From Propionibacterium sp. (GTDB taxonomy: Bacteria > Actinomycetota > Actinomycetes > Propionibacteriales > Propionibacteriaceae), in NCBI GenBank assembly GCA_012517965.1, contig JAAYTZ010000113.1, positions 79,465 through 143,464 on the forward strand: a DNA stretch of 64,000 nt. Reading direction: 5' to 3'. Of the stretch, positions 9,525 through 19,987 are shown piece by piece. The notes beneath the pieces are model-generated. The model did no database searches. It had not been told where the DNA came from and saw nothing but the letters and a program-made list of their open reading frames with translations. The position numbers were made by a program, and so were the translations under genes. Each line of letters starts with the position of its first letter. Position 1 is the stretch's first letter.

Positions 9525-9968
9525 ATGGGTCAGGGGCCGGGGGACGCGACGACGGGCCACCTGTGGGCCATCGATCCCGACGAGTGCCGGCGGCTGCTCG
9601 CGGACGCCGGCGTCGGTCGGGTGTGCTGGCAGGCCGGCCCCGGACTGACGGTGCTGCCGGTCGCCTACGGCGTCCACGACGACGGACGCCTCGGGTTCCG
9701 AGCTGCGGACGGCTCGATCCTGGCCGCGCTCGCCGCCGCCGGGCCGGTCGACGTGGCGTTCGAGGTGGACGACCTCGACGCCGCCACTCTCACCGGTTGG
9801 AGCGTGCTGGTCCGGGGGTCGGCGACGGCCTGGCGCGGCGAGTTCCCCGCCGGCCTGTGCCGGCCCTGGGCGCCCGGCGAGCGGAGTACCGGCGTCCAGA
9901 TCACCCCGCAGAGCTACTCGGGCCGCATCGTCTCCGGCGACGACGGCCAGCAAGGAGAAGGAACATGA
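9525..9968 (+). CDS. Pyridoxamine 5'-phosphate oxidase-like flavin-binding family protein
   Basis: ECRRLLADAGVGRVCWQAGPGLTVLPVAYGVHDDGRLGFRAADGS typical of the split-barrel PNPOx-like family. Confidence 0.8.
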   Translation: MGQGPGDATTGHLWAIDPDECRRLLADAGVGRVCWQAGPGLTVLPVAYGVHDDGRLGFRAADGSILAALAAAGPVDVAFEVDDLDAATLTGWSVLVRGSATAWRGEFPAGLCRPWAPGERSTGVQITPQSYSGRIVSGDDGQQGEGT

Positions 9969-10855
9969 CCACCACCGGACCCACGGTTCGCATCGTCGTG
10001 GGCTGTGACGGCTCCGACGACGCGCGGGCGGCCCTTCGGTTCGCCGCCGCCGAGGCGATCAGTCGCGACGGCGTCCTCCACCTGGTGAACGCGATCGACG
10101 ACACCGTCCTCAACAGCGCCTGGGGGATCGTCTTCGATGTGGAGGCCGTCCGGCAGGGGGGTCTGGATCTGCTGCAGCAGGCCCGCGAGGAGGCGCAGGC
10201 GCTGGGCGTGCCGGCCGAGCGCATCGAGGCCGACTGTCTGGTCGGGCAGCCGGCGGCGGTGCTGTCGCGGCTGTCCGAGACCTCGTCGCTGGTCATCGTC
10301 GGCCGGCGCGCCGAGTCCGGCGAGCACTCGATGTTCGTCGGCTCGACCGCGGTCGGGCTGGCCGGCACCGCCACCTGCCCGGTGGTCGTGGTCTCGGAGT
10401 TGAACCGGCCCGACGACGCCCCCCGGCACGTCATCGGTGTCGGCCTCGATCCTGGCGCGCCCTGCCGGCTCGCCGTTGAGTGGGCCGTCAAGCGGGCCAA
10501 GCGGCTCGGGTCGCGGGTCGTGGCGATGAGCGTGGTGAAGCCGCCGGCCGCGGGCCTGTTCCGGAGCGTGGGCCGTACCGGGCCCACCGACGACGAGAAG
10601 ACCCGGCTGTTCGCGAGCATCCGGGGGCAGGTCGAGGCGACGGTGGCCGCCGTCACCGCCGAGGTGCCCGGCGTCGACATCGACCTGCAGTTCCGGTACG
10701 GCAGCCCGACCGACGAGCTGATCGAGCTGTCCCGGCAGGTCGACCTGCTGATCGTGGGCGTCCACCCGTCGTTCCCCACCTACTCGGTGGGGGGCAAGGT
10801 GCGCGCCCTGATGACGCACTCGGCGTGCCCGCTGGGCCTGATCCGCTACAAGTAG
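9965..10855 (+). CDS. Universal stress protein, two Usp domains
   Basis: VRIVVGCDGSDDARAALRFAAAEA and second domain HVIGVGLDPGAPCRLAVEWAVKRAKRLGSRVVAMSV; start overlaps upstream stop. Confidence 0.87.
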   Translation: MTTTGPTVRIVVGCDGSDDARAALRFAAAEAISRDGVLHLVNAIDDTVLNSAWGIVFDVEAVRQGGLDLLQQAREEAQALGVPAERIEADCLVGQPAAVLSRLSETSSLVIVGRRAESGEHSMFVGSTAVGLAGTATCPVVVVSELNRPDDAPRHVIGVGLDPGAPCRLAVEWAVKRAKRLGSRVVAMSVVKPPAAGLFRSVGRTGPTDDEKTRLFASIRGQVEATVAAVTAEVPGVDIDLQFRYGSPTDELIELSRQVDLLIVGVHPSFPTYSVGGKVRALMTHSACPLGLIRYK

Positions 10856-10891
10856 GCCGCCGCCGCGGCGGCACCGGGCCGGCTCGGTAGA

Positions 10892-13800
10892 GTGGGCGGG
10901 CCCATGCAGCCGCCCTACCGCCTCGAGTTCCCCGACAGCCTGCCCATCAGCGGGGCCGTCGAGGAGATCCGGCGCGCCCTGGCCGAGCACCAGGTGATCG
11001 TGGTGGCCGGCGAGACCGGCTCGGGCAAGACCACCCAGCTCCCCAAGATCTGCCTGGCCGCGGGCCGCCGCCGCATCGCGCACACCCAGCCGCGCCGGCT
11101 GGCGGCCCGCACCGTCGCCGACCGGATCGCCGAGGAACTGGGCGTCGAACTGGGCACCGTCGTCGGCTACCAGGTGCGGTTCACCCGCCAGGCGACCCGG
11201 CGCACCGCCGTCAAGCTGATGACCGACGGCATCCTGTTGGCCGAGATCTCCCACGACCGGGACCTGCGCGCCTACGACACGATCATCATCGACGAGGCAC
11301 ACGAGCGCAGCCTCAACATCGACTTCCTGCTCGGCTACCTCAAGCAGCTGCTGCCGCGGCGTCCCGACCTGAAGGTCATCGTCACGTCGGCGACCATCGA
11401 CACCGCCCGGTTCAGCGCCCACTTCGGCGACGCCCCCGTCGTCGAGGTGTCCGGCCGCACGTACCCGGTCGAGATCCGCTACCAGCCGCTGGACGACCCC
11501 GACGCCGACCTGATCGACGGCATCACCGCCGCGGTGACCGACCTCCACGCCCGCGGCGACGGCGACATCCTGGTGTTCCTCTCCGGCGAGCGCGAGATCC
11601 GGGACGCCGCCGACGCCCTGACCGCCCGGGCCACCGCCGGCCACGGCGCGCTGCGGTCGCTGGAGGTGCTGCCCCTGTACGCGCGCCTGTCGGCCGCCGA
11701 ACAGCACCGGGTGTTCGCGCCGCACGCCGGCGTCCGGGTCGTGCTGGCGACAAACGTCGCCGAGACGTCGCTGACGGTCCCCGGCATCCGCTATGTCGTC
11801 GACCCCGGCTTCGCGCGCATCTCGCGCTACTCGGCGCGCACGAAGGTGCAGCGGCTGCCCATCGAGCCGATCTCACAGGCGTCGGCGAATCAGCGGGCCG
11901 GCCGCTGCGGACGCCTCGGGCCCGGCGTGTGCATCCGGCTGTACTCGGAGGAGGATTTCGCCGCGCGCCCGGAGTTCACCGAGCCCGAGATCCTGCGCAC
12001 CAACCTGGCCTCGGTGATCCTGCAGATGGCCGACGCCCGGCTGGGGTCGATCGAGGATTTCCCGTTCGTCGAGCGCCCCGACGGCAACCAGGTGCGCGAC
12101 GGGCTGCGGCTGCTCACCGAGCTGGGTGCGCTGGAGTCCCCCCGGGGGCGGCGCGAGGGGGAGGCGGTGCGGCTCACGCCCGTCGGCCGCCTGCTGGCCC
12201 GGCTGCCGGTCGACCCGAGGCTGGGCCGGATGCTCGTCGAGGCCGCCGAGCGCGGCGTCCTGAAGGACGCCACCGCCGTCGTCGCCGGGCTGGCGATCCC
12301 CGACGTGCGCGAGCGCCCCGCGGACCATCAGCAGGAGGCGGACGCGCTGCACCGGCGGTTCTGGGCGCCGCTGGACGCCGGGGCCGCCGACGCGCGGGGC
12401 GACGCCTCCGACATCGCCGCCCTGCTGCGGCTGTGGAAGTACCTGCGCGTGAGCCGGCGCGAGCTCTCCGGCAACGCGTTCCGGCGGCGGTGCCGCGACG
12501 AGTACCTGAACTTCCAGCGGGTCCGCGAGTGGCAGGACCTCACCACCCAACTGCGCGAGGTGTGCAAGGAGCTGGGCCTCGGCGCGGGCCACCCGCAGGC
12601 CACCACCACGGACTGGGACGCCCTGCACACCGCGGTCCTGGCGGGGCTGCTGTCCCATGTCGGGCTGATCGACGTCCGCTCCCGGACGCCGGCGGCCGGG
12701 CAGCAGCGGCGCGGGCGGCGTCCGATCGCCGAGTACCTGGGGGCCCGGGGCACCCGGTTCGCGATCCAGCCCGGGTCGGCGGCCGCCAAGGCTGAGCCGC
12801 CGCTGGTGATGGCGGTCGAGCTGGTCGAGACCTCCCGGCTGTGGGCCCGGACGGTCGCCCCCATTGAGGCCGAGTGGGTCGAACAGGTCGGCGGCCACCT
12901 GCTCAAGCGCACCTACTCGGAGCCGCGCTGGTCGGCGGCCGGCGGCCAGGCGGTGGCGACGGAGAAGGTGTCGCTGCTCGGGGTGCCGATCGTGGCGGAC
13001 CGGGTCGTCTCCTACGGCCGGATCGACCCGGTCGCGGCCCGGGCGATCTTCCTGCAGTCGGCGCTGGTCGAGGGGCAGTGGCGCACCCGGCACCACTTCT
13101 TCGCCCGCAACGAGCGGGTGCGCCGCGAGGCCGAGGAACTCGAGGAGCGCGCCCGCACCCGCGGCCTCGTCGACGACCGTGCCATCTACGCCTTCTACGA
13201 CGAGCGGATCCCGGCCGGTATCACGACCGTGGCGCACTTCGACCGCTGGTGGCGCGACAAGCGCCGGACCGACGACCGGTACCTCGACCTCACCCTCGAC
13301 GACGTGACGTCGGCCGCGGCCGAGGAGGTGGACGCCGGCGGGTTCCCCGATGTCTGGACCGTCGGCGGGGCGGACCTGCCGGTCAGCTACACCTTCGACC
13401 CGGGCGAGCGGCGCGACGGCGTCACCGTCGACGTGGACGTGTCGCTCCTCAACCAGGTCGATCCCGTCCCCTTCACCTGGCAGGTGCCGGGGCTGCGCCA
13501 CGAGCTGGCCACCGAGCTGATCCGGCACCTGCCGAAGGCGAAGCGGGTCAACTTCGTGCCCGCCCCCGACTGGGGACGCCGCGTCCTCGACTTCCTCGCC
13601 GACCGTCCCGAACTGGCCGGCCTCCCGTTCCCGGACGCCGCGGCCCGCGCCCTCACCACCCTGTCCGGGGTGCCGGTGGCGGGGACGGACTTCGACCTGG
13701 ACTCCTTGCCGCCGCACCTGCGCGTCACCTACGTCGTCAGCGACGCCACGCGCCGGCCTGCCGAGCAGGAACTCGGCCACGGCAAGGACTTCGAGGCGTT

Positions 13801-14743
13801 GCGCAAGGCGTTCGCCCCCACCCTCAACCGGCGGCTCAACGCGGCCGCGACCGGCGTCACCCACCCGGGCGCCACCTCCTGGCAGTTCGGCGAGCTGCCG
13901 CGCACGGTCGAGTTGGCGGCCGGCCCCACGCCGCTCCTCGGCTACCCGGCGCTGGTCGACCAGACCTCCAGCGTCGGCGTGCGCATCGCGAACACGGCCG
14001 AGCGGGCCGCCCGCTGGCAGGCGCTGGGCCTGCGGCGACTCGTCACCCTCGTCTCGCCCGACCCGACCCGTTCGGTGTTCGCCCACATGAGCAACGACAC
14101 CCGGATCGCGCTGTCCGCCGGTCCGTCAGGCGGCCTGGCCGACCTGATGGCGGACGCCCGGCTGCGGGCCACCGGGGACCTCATCGCGAAGGCCGGAGTC
14201 GACCCCGCGGCGGTGCGCGACGCGGCGTCCTTCACGCGGCTGGTGGACGCCGTGCGGCCCGAGGCCGCCCCCACGATGCAGCGGATCGTCACGCAGGCGG
14301 GGCGCATCCTGCGGCGCCACCAGGCCGTGCTGCGGGAGCTCGCGCGCCGCCCGGCCTCGGAGAGCACGGCCGACGTGCGCGCCCAGCTCGACAACCTGGT
14401 CTTCCCGGACTTCATCGCCGCCACCCCCGAGCCGCACTTCACCGCGCTGGAGCGCTACCTGCACGCGATCGAGGTGCGCATCGCGGGCTGGGACTCGGCG
14501 CCGGCGCGCGAGGCGGCCGGCCTCGACGTCATCACGGCCCTCGAGGACGCCTACGCCGCGGCCGTCGCCCGCTACGAGGTCGGCGAGCTGCCTGCGGCCG
14601 CGGCCGAGGTGGGCTGGCTGCTGGAGGAGCTGCGCGTGAGCCTGTTCGCGCAGTCGCTCGGAACCGCGGTGCCCGTCTCGGCCAAGCGGGTCCGCAGCGC
14701 GATCCAGGCCCTGTCCGGCCCGGGCTCCGGCCCCCGGGCATAG
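10892..14743 (+). CDS. hrpA: ATP-dependent RNA helicase HrpA (DEAH box)
   Basis: VVAGETGSGKTTQLPKICL, IIIDEAHERSLNIDFLLGYLK, VTSATIDTARFS; 1283 aa. Confidence 0.95.
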   Translation: MGGPMQPPYRLEFPDSLPISGAVEEIRRALAEHQVIVVAGETGSGKTTQLPKICLAAGRRRIAHTQPRRLAARTVADRIAEELGVELGTVVGYQVRFTRQATRRTAVKLMTDGILLAEISHDRDLRAYDTIIIDEAHERSLNIDFLLGYLKQLLPRRPDLKVIVTSATIDTARFSAHFGDAPVVEVSGRTYPVEIRYQPLDDPDADLIDGITAAVTDLHARGDGDILVFLSGEREIRDAADALTARATAGHGALRSLEVLPLYARLSAAEQHRVFAPHAGVRVVLATNVAETSLTVPGIRYVVDPGFARISRYSARTKVQRLPIEPISQASANQRAGRCGRLGPGVCIRLYSEEDFAARPEFTEPEILRTNLASVILQMADARLGSIEDFPFVERPDGNQVRDGLRLLTELGALESPRGRREGEAVRLTPVGRLLARLPVDPRLGRMLVEAAERGVLKDATAVVAGLAIPDVRERPADHQQEADALHRRFWAPLDAGAADARGDASDIAALLRLWKYLRVSRRELSGNAFRRRCRDEYLNFQRVREWQDLTTQLREVCKELGLGAGHPQATTTDWDALHTAVLAGLLSHVGLIDVRSRTPAAGQQRRGRRPIAEYLGARGTRFAIQPGSAAAKAEPPLVMAVELVETSRLWARTVAPIEAEWVEQVGGHLLKRTYSEPRWSAAGGQAVATEKVSLLGVPIVADRVVSYGRIDPVAARAIFLQSALVEGQWRTRHHFFARNERVRREAEELEERARTRGLVDDRAIYAFYDERIPAGITTVAHFDRWWRDKRRTDDRYLDLTLDDVTSAAAEEVDAGGFPDVWTVGGADLPVSYTFDPGERRDGVTVDVDVSLLNQVDPVPFTWQVPGLRHELATELIRHLPKAKRVNFVPAPDWGRRVLDFLADRPELAGLPFPDAAARALTTLSGVPVAGTDFDLDSLPPHLRVTYVVSDATRRPAEQELGHGKDFEALRKAFAPTLNRRLNAAATGVTHPGATSWQFGELPRTVELAAGPTPLLGYPALVDQTSSVGVRIANTAERAARWQALGLRRLVTLVSPDPTRSVFAHMSNDTRIALSAGPSGGLADLMADARLRATGDLIAKAGVDPAAVRDAASFTRLVDAVRPEAAPTMQRIVTQAGRILRRHQAVLRELARRPASESTADVRAQLDNLVFPDFIAATPEPHFTALERYLHAIEVRIAGWDSAPAREAAGLDVITALEDAYAAAVARYEVGELPAAAAEVGWLLEELRVSLFAQSLGTAVPVSAKRVRSAIQALSGPGSGPRA

Positions 14744-14744
14744 A

Positions 14745-15647
14745 GTGGCGAACGTGCTGGATCCGCGTTCGCTCTACACCTTCTCCCCGGAGGCCTGGGC
14801 CAGTGTGCAGGGGCGCGGGGCGGTCCTGCTGCACCTGCTGGAGGGCTACGTGGACGCCGGAGGGGTCAGCCGCGTGCTGTCGGAGCAGATCCTGGACAAC
14901 TGCGCCCACACGACGGTCGTCGAGTTCGACGTCGACCAGCTGCACGACTACCGGGCGCGGCGGCCCGCCATGACGTTCGACTCTTCTCGCTGGGTGGGGG
15001 CGACGATGCCCGCCCTCGCGATCCACCGGGTCACCGACCGTGCCGGCGTCGACTTCCTGCTCCTGAGCGGCCCGGAGCCCGACAGCCAGTGGGGGCGGGC
15101 CATCGAGGCGATCCTCACGGTGGCGCAGGGGCTGGGGGTGGGGCAGCTCGTCACGGCGTCCGGGGTGCCGATGGGCGTCCCGCACTCCCGCCCGCTGCTG
15201 GTCACCACGCACGGAACCAGCGACGACCTGGTGAGCGCCAACCCGGTGTTCATCGACCGCGTCACGGTCCCGGGCAGCTTCTCGGCACTGCTGGAACTCC
15301 GGGCGGGGGAGCAGGGGCTGGCGGCCCGCGGGTTCGTCGTGCACGTGCCGCACTACCTCGCCCAGGGCACCTTCGTGCCCGCGGCGCTGCGGGCCGCCGA
15401 ACTCATCGGGGACGCCGTCGGCCTCGACCTGCCGCTCGACGACCTCGCCGACACCGCGGAGGCGACCATGGAGGCGCTGCGCGGCGAGGTGGAGGGCGAT
15501 CCGGAGCTGGGCGAGCTCGTCGCCTCCCTCGAGCGGGGCTACGACGAGCTCCAGGCCAAGGGGAACGCGGTGCCGACGATGGAGGAGATCAGCCGGGCCG
15601 TCGAGCGGTTCCTGGCCGAACAGGACGAGGGGCGGGGGGACGCCTGA
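14745..15647 (+). CDS. PAC2 family (proteasome assembly chaperone-like) protein
   Basis: VLLHLLEGYVDAGGVSRVLSEQIL...FDVDQLHDYRARRPAMTFD ... GVPMGVPHSRPLLVTTHGT. Confidence 0.85.
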   Translation: MANVLDPRSLYTFSPEAWASVQGRGAVLLHLLEGYVDAGGVSRVLSEQILDNCAHTTVVEFDVDQLHDYRARRPAMTFDSSRWVGATMPALAIHRVTDRAGVDFLLLSGPEPDSQWGRAIEAILTVAQGLGVGQLVTASGVPMGVPHSRPLLVTTHGTSDDLVSANPVFIDRVTVPGSFSALLELRAGEQGLAARGFVVHVPHYLAQGTFVPAALRAAELIGDAVGLDLPLDDLADTAEATMEALRGEVEGDPELGELVASLERGYDELQAKGNAVPTMEEISRAVERFLAEQDEGRGDA

Positions 15648-16534
15648 TGCCACACCGGATCGACGACCTCATGGCCCTGCTGGAACTCGAACGGGTCAAC
15701 GACCTGGAGTTCGTGGGTCGGCACCCCGAGACCCGGTTCCAGCGCTCGTTCGGCGGGCAGGTCATGGCCCAGTGCCTGGAGGCCGCCTACCGGACCATGA
15801 CCGATGAGCGTCTGTGCCACTCGCTCTCGGGCTACTTCCTGCGCCCCGGGTCGACCGACGCCCCCATCACCTACCGGGTCTTCTCGACGCGGGACGGCCG
15901 CGGCTTCTCGACGCGTCGGGTCGTGGCGGAGCAGGGGGGGCGCGAGCTCTTCGTGATGGCGAGCTCGTTCAAGACCGCGGAGGCCGGGCTGGAGCACCAG
16001 ATCGCGCCCTACTCGCCGCCCGCCCCGCCCGAGCGCTGCCGGCCCCTGGCGGACGTGCTCGCCCGCGACGCCACCACCCGCGAGCGGTGGCTCAAGGAGT
16101 GGGGTGCGCTCGACGTCCGCTACGTCGAGTCGTCCCGGGACAACCCCATCCTGGAGAACGCCCGCCTCATGGTGTGGGTGCGGACCGTCGGGCAGCTGGG
16201 CGACGACCCGCGGCTCCACCAGGAGGTGCTGGCCTACCTGTCCGACCTGACCCTGCTGCCGTCGGCAACGGTCCCACACGACGTGGACCTCTACAGCGAC
16301 CGCATGCAGATGGCCACGATCAACCACTCGATGTGGTTCCACCGCCCGATCCGGGCGGACGGCTGGGTGCTGTACGACCAGGTGTCGCCGTCGGCGTCCA
16401 ACGGGCTGGGCTTCTCGTTCGGCCGGCTCTACGCGGGCGGCGTCCTGGGCGCGTCCTGCGCCCAGGAGGGCCTCATCCGGCTGCTGTCCCCCGAGGACGC
16501 CGCCAGCAACCACGCCATCTGGGTGCGCCGCTGA
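15647..16534 (+). CDS. tesB: Acyl-CoA thioesterase II
   Basis: LELERVNDLEFVGRHPETRFQRSFGGQVMAQCLEAAYRTM; HSLSGYFLRPGSTDAPITY; ATGA overlap with the PAC2 gene. Confidence 0.92.
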   Translation: MPHRIDDLMALLELERVNDLEFVGRHPETRFQRSFGGQVMAQCLEAAYRTMTDERLCHSLSGYFLRPGSTDAPITYRVFSTRDGRGFSTRRVVAEQGGRELFVMASSFKTAEAGLEHQIAPYSPPAPPERCRPLADVLARDATTRERWLKEWGALDVRYVESSRDNPILENARLMVWVRTVGQLGDDPRLHQEVLAYLSDLTLLPSATVPHDVDLYSDRMQMATINHSMWFHRPIRADGWVLYDQVSPSASNGLGFSFGRLYAGGVLGASCAQEGLIRLLSPEDAASNHAIWVRR

Positions 16535-16546
16535 GCGCCCGCGGCC

Positions 16547-17500
16547 TCAGGCCGCCAGGTGGCCCTGATCGCGGAGCTTCGCGATCGCGTGCCGCTCGAT
16601 CTGGCGGACCCGCTCGGCGGTGATCCCCCAGACCGCGGCGATGTCGGCCAGCTTGGCCTGACGCCCGTCGAGGAGGCCGTAGCGGCGGCGCACGACGTCG
16701 GCCGAGCGGTCGTCGAGGCTGTCGAGCATCTGGTCCAGTCGCTGCCGGTCGACGGCGTCCAACACCATCTCGTCGGGGCCGGGGGAGGTGTCCCGGGCCA
16801 GCAGGTCGCCGAGCGCCGTGTCGCCGTCCTCCTCCACCGGGGCGTCCAGGCTGACGTGCTCCCGGGAGAGCCGCATCAGATCGACGACCACCTCGACCTC
16901 GTGACCGAGCTCCTCGGCGATCTCGGCGACGTCGGGTTCGCGGCCGAGCTTGCGCTCAAGCGCACGGCGCACCGCCGAGATCTGGTTGATCTGCTCGGCG
17001 ACGTGTACGGGCAGGCGGACGATGCGGCCTTGCTGCGCGATGCCGCGCGAGATCGACTGCCGCACCCACCACGTCGCATAGGTGGAGAACTTGAAGCCCT
17101 TCATGAAGTCGAACTTCTCGACCGCCCGGATCAGCCCGGTGTTCCCCTCCTGGACCAGGTCGAGCAGGGGCATCTGGGCCCGGCCGTACTTGCGGGCCAC
17201 GCTGACCACCAACCGGAGGTTCGCCGTGATGAAGCGGTCGAGCGCCAGCTCGCCAATGCGCGCCAGCTCCGCCAACTCCGCGCGGGTGGCCTGAACGGAC
17301 CCCGGACCGCGCTCCGAGTCGGTGACCGTGCCGTCGAGGATCGCCTGGGCGAAGAGGCCGGCCTCGATGTCGCGGGCCAGCTGGACCTCCTCCTCAGCGG
17401 TCAGCAGCGGGGTCTTGGCGATGCCATCCAGGTAGAGTCCGACCGCGTCCTTGCCGTCGATGCCGTCGTTCGCTCGGGTCCGATGTGCATTCGGGATCAT
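16547..17500 (-). CDS. sigB: Sigma-70 family group 2 RNA polymerase sigma factor (SigB-like)
   Basis: [78 protein letters not shown]; region 4 HTH. Confidence 0.9.
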   Translation of the reverse strand: MIPNAHRTRANDGIDGKDAVGLYLDGIAKTPLLTAEEEVQLARDIEAGLFAQAILDGTVTDSERGPGSVQATRAELAELARIGELALDRFITANLRLVVSVARKYGRAQMPLLDLVQEGNTGLIRAVEKFDFMKGFKFSTYATWWVRQSISRGIAQQGRIVRLPVHVAEQINQISAVRRALERKLGREPDVAEIAEELGHEVEVVVDLMRLSREHVSLDAPVEEDGDTALGDLLARDTSPGPDEMVLDAVDRQRLDQMLDSLDDRSADVVRRRYGLLDGRQAKLADIAAVWGITAERVRQIERHAIAKLRDQGHLAA

Positions 17501-17710
17501 GGGGGTCCTTTCGGTCGTACGCCCCAGTACAACGCTCCGGGCAGACGATTTGTTCGGTGCCCGCCCCCAACGAACCCTGAGACCACCCCTGAGGGGGACC
17601 ACCAGCGGCCCGGCCGGACGAAAAATCTGGCGCGTCCGGGGGCCGAGGCGTCCATTTCTGGGTGTTGGCTGAGCGTTCCCTGTCGACAGATTGTGCGGAC
17701 GCTGTGTCGC

Positions 17711-19837
17711 TCAGGCGATCAGGGACATGATCCAGGCCAACTGGAAGGCGCGTTCGCGCCAGGCCCGGTACCGGCCCGACACCCCTCCGTGCCCGGCCAC
17801 CATCTCGGTCTTGAGCAGGATGTCGGCCGCGTCGTTGGTCGCCAGGTCGCGCAGCTTCGCCACCCACTTGGCCGGCTCGGTCACCTCCACCCGGGTGTCG
17901 TTCAGGCTGGTCGTGACCAACAGGGCCGGGTAGCGCTGCCGGGTGACGTTGTCGTAGGGCGAGTAGGACTTCATGTAGGCGTACACCTCGCGGTCGTGCA
18001 ACGGATCGCCCCACTCCTCCCACTCGGTCACCGTCAGCGGCAGGTCGGGGTTGAGCGTGGTTGTGAGGGCGTCCACGAACGGCACCATCGCATGGATCCC
18101 GCGGAACAGTTCGGGGGCCAGGTTCGCCACCGCCCCCATGAGCAGGCCGCCGGCCGAGCCGCCCTCCGCGACGAGCCGGTCGGGGCGGGTGTAGGCGTGG
18201 TCCACGAGGGCCCGGGCGCAGGCGATGAAGTCGGTGAAGGTCGTCGCCTTCCGGCCGAGTTTGCCGGCGTCGTACCAGGGGCGTCCCAGTTCGCCGCCGC
18301 CGCGGACGTGGGCGATGGCGTAGACGAAGCCCTCGTCCAACAGCGACAGCCGCGCGACACTGAAGAACGGGCTCGTCGAGATCTCGTAGGCCCCGTAGCC
18401 GTAGAGGACGCAGGGGGCCGTCCCGTCGGCGGGGGTGTCGCGGCGCCGCACGATCGACACCGGCACCCGGACGCCGTCGGCGGCGGTCGCCCACAGGCGC
18501 TCCTGGATGTGGTCGGCCGGGCGATAAGGGCCCCGCTCGGGATGGTCGAGCACCGGGGTGGTTTTGAGCAGCCGGCGCTCGCCGGTGACCAGCGAGTACT
18601 CGAACAGCGACGGCGGGGTCACCATCGACTCGTACACGAACCGGAAGCGGTCGGAGTCGACGTCGGGGTCGGCGTCGGCGTCCACGTCGTAGAGCGGCTC
18701 GTCGAAGGCGAGCTCCGCCCAGGCGCCCGGCGCGCCGTCCGCGGCCAACGGCAGCACCGCGACGCCGGCCAGCCCCTCGGTGCGATGGGTGACGACCAGG
18801 GCGCGCCGATAGGCCGTGACCGAGTTGAGGCGGCGGTCGTCGCGCCCCGGCACCAGGGGCGTCCAGTCGTCGGCGGTGGTGCTGTCCAGCGGCGCCCGGG
18901 CGAGGGCGAACTGCGGGTGATCGGCGTTGTGCACGATGTAGAGCGCGTCGGGGCCCACCTCGACCGAGTACTCGACGCCCTCCCGGCGCGGCGCGACGCA
19001 GCGGGGCGGCGCCTCCGGCTCGGCCGTCGGGATCAGGTGGGTCTCGCTGGTCAGCTTGGAGCCGACCTCGATGAGGGCGTAGGCGTAGTCGCGGGAGCCG
19101 TCGACCCACACCCAGAAGCGGTCGTCTGGTTCGTGAAACACGAGGGTGTCGGCCGCGCCGGGCGTCCAGAGCCGACGACGCCACACCTCGTGTGGACGCC
19201 AGGCCTCGTCGACGCGCACGTAGAACAGCCACTCGTCCCCGAGCCAGGTGCCCCCCGCGGCGACCCCGGTCACGGGCCCGTCGACGAGGGCGCCGGTGGC
19301 GAGGTCCTTCACGTAGAGGTCGTAACGTTCGTCGCCGGCGGTGTCCACGGAGTAGGCGAGCAGCCGGCCCGACGGCGACACCTCGGACCAGCCCAGTGCC
19401 AGGTACTCGTGCCCCTCGGCGAGTTGTTGCAGGTCCAGCAGCACTTGCTCGTCGGGCCGGGGATCGGTGACGTCCGGGATCGCGTCGCGGTCGACGGCCG
19501 GCAGGCGGCAGTGCCGGGGGTAGTCCAGGCCCTCGGTGCTCCGGCTGTAGTACCAGAAGGAGTCCCCGCCACGGTGGGTGACGAACAGCGGCACCGACAG
19601 GTCGGTCTGTTGGGTGCGCGCCGCGATGTCTGCGTACAGTCGCTCGCGCAGGGGCGCCTGACCGGCGGTGACCGCCTCGGTGAAGGCGTTCTCGGCCTCC
19701 AGATAGGCCACCAGACGCGGGTCGGTCTTGTCCGACATCCAGTGATAGGGGTCGGTCACGTGGTCGCCGTGGAAGCTGCGCGTGTACGGGATCCGGGGCG
19801 CGTCCGGCGGGGTCGGGACGGCGGCGGGTTCGGTCAT
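17711..19837 (-). CDS. S9-family prolyl oligopeptidase / oligopeptidase B
   Basis: DPYHWMSDKTDPRLVAYLEAENAF; VAEGGSAGGLLMGAVANLAPELF catalytic Ser; GHGGVSGRY catalytic His. Confidence 0.92.
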   Translation of the reverse strand: MTEPAAVPTPPDAPRIPYTRSFHGDHVTDPYHWMSDKTDPRLVAYLEAENAFTEAVTAGQAPLRERLYADIAARTQQTDLSVPLFVTHRGGDSFWYYSRSTEGLDYPRHCRLPAVDRDAIPDVTDPRPDEQVLLDLQQLAEGHEYLALGWSEVSPSGRLLAYSVDTAGDERYDLYVKDLATGALVDGPVTGVAAGGTWLGDEWLFYVRVDEAWRPHEVWRRRLWTPGAADTLVFHEPDDRFWVWVDGSRDYAYALIEVGSKLTSETHLIPTAEPEAPPRCVAPRREGVEYSVEVGPDALYIVHNADHPQFALARAPLDSTTADDWTPLVPGRDDRRLNSVTAYRRALVVTHRTEGLAGVAVLPLAADGAPGAWAELAFDEPLYDVDADADPDVDSDRFRFVYESMVTPPSLFEYSLVTGERRLLKTTPVLDHPERGPYRPADHIQERLWATAADGVRVPVSIVRRRDTPADGTAPCVLYGYGAYEISTSPFFSVARLSLLDEGFVYAIAHVRGGGELGRPWYDAGKLGRKATTFTDFIACARALVDHAYTRPDRLVAEGGSAGGLLMGAVANLAPELFRGIHAMVPFVDALTTTLNPDLPLTVTEWEEWGDPLHDREVYAYMKSYSPYDNVTRQRYPALLVTTSLNDTRVEVTEPAKWVAKLRDLATNDAADILLKTEMVAGHGGVSGRYRAWRERAFQLAWIMSLIA

Positions 19838-19987
19838 GCGGGTCTCCTCGATCGGTCGCTCACGGCACCCTACTGGCCCTTCCGCGCTTGGGTTCTGGGC
19901 GGTGGCGTGCCAGAATGTGTCGTCGCGCGGTCTTGACACGTCCCGTGTCTGCTGCGCCCTCAAGCACTTCCGATCGAGAGGCTGCCC

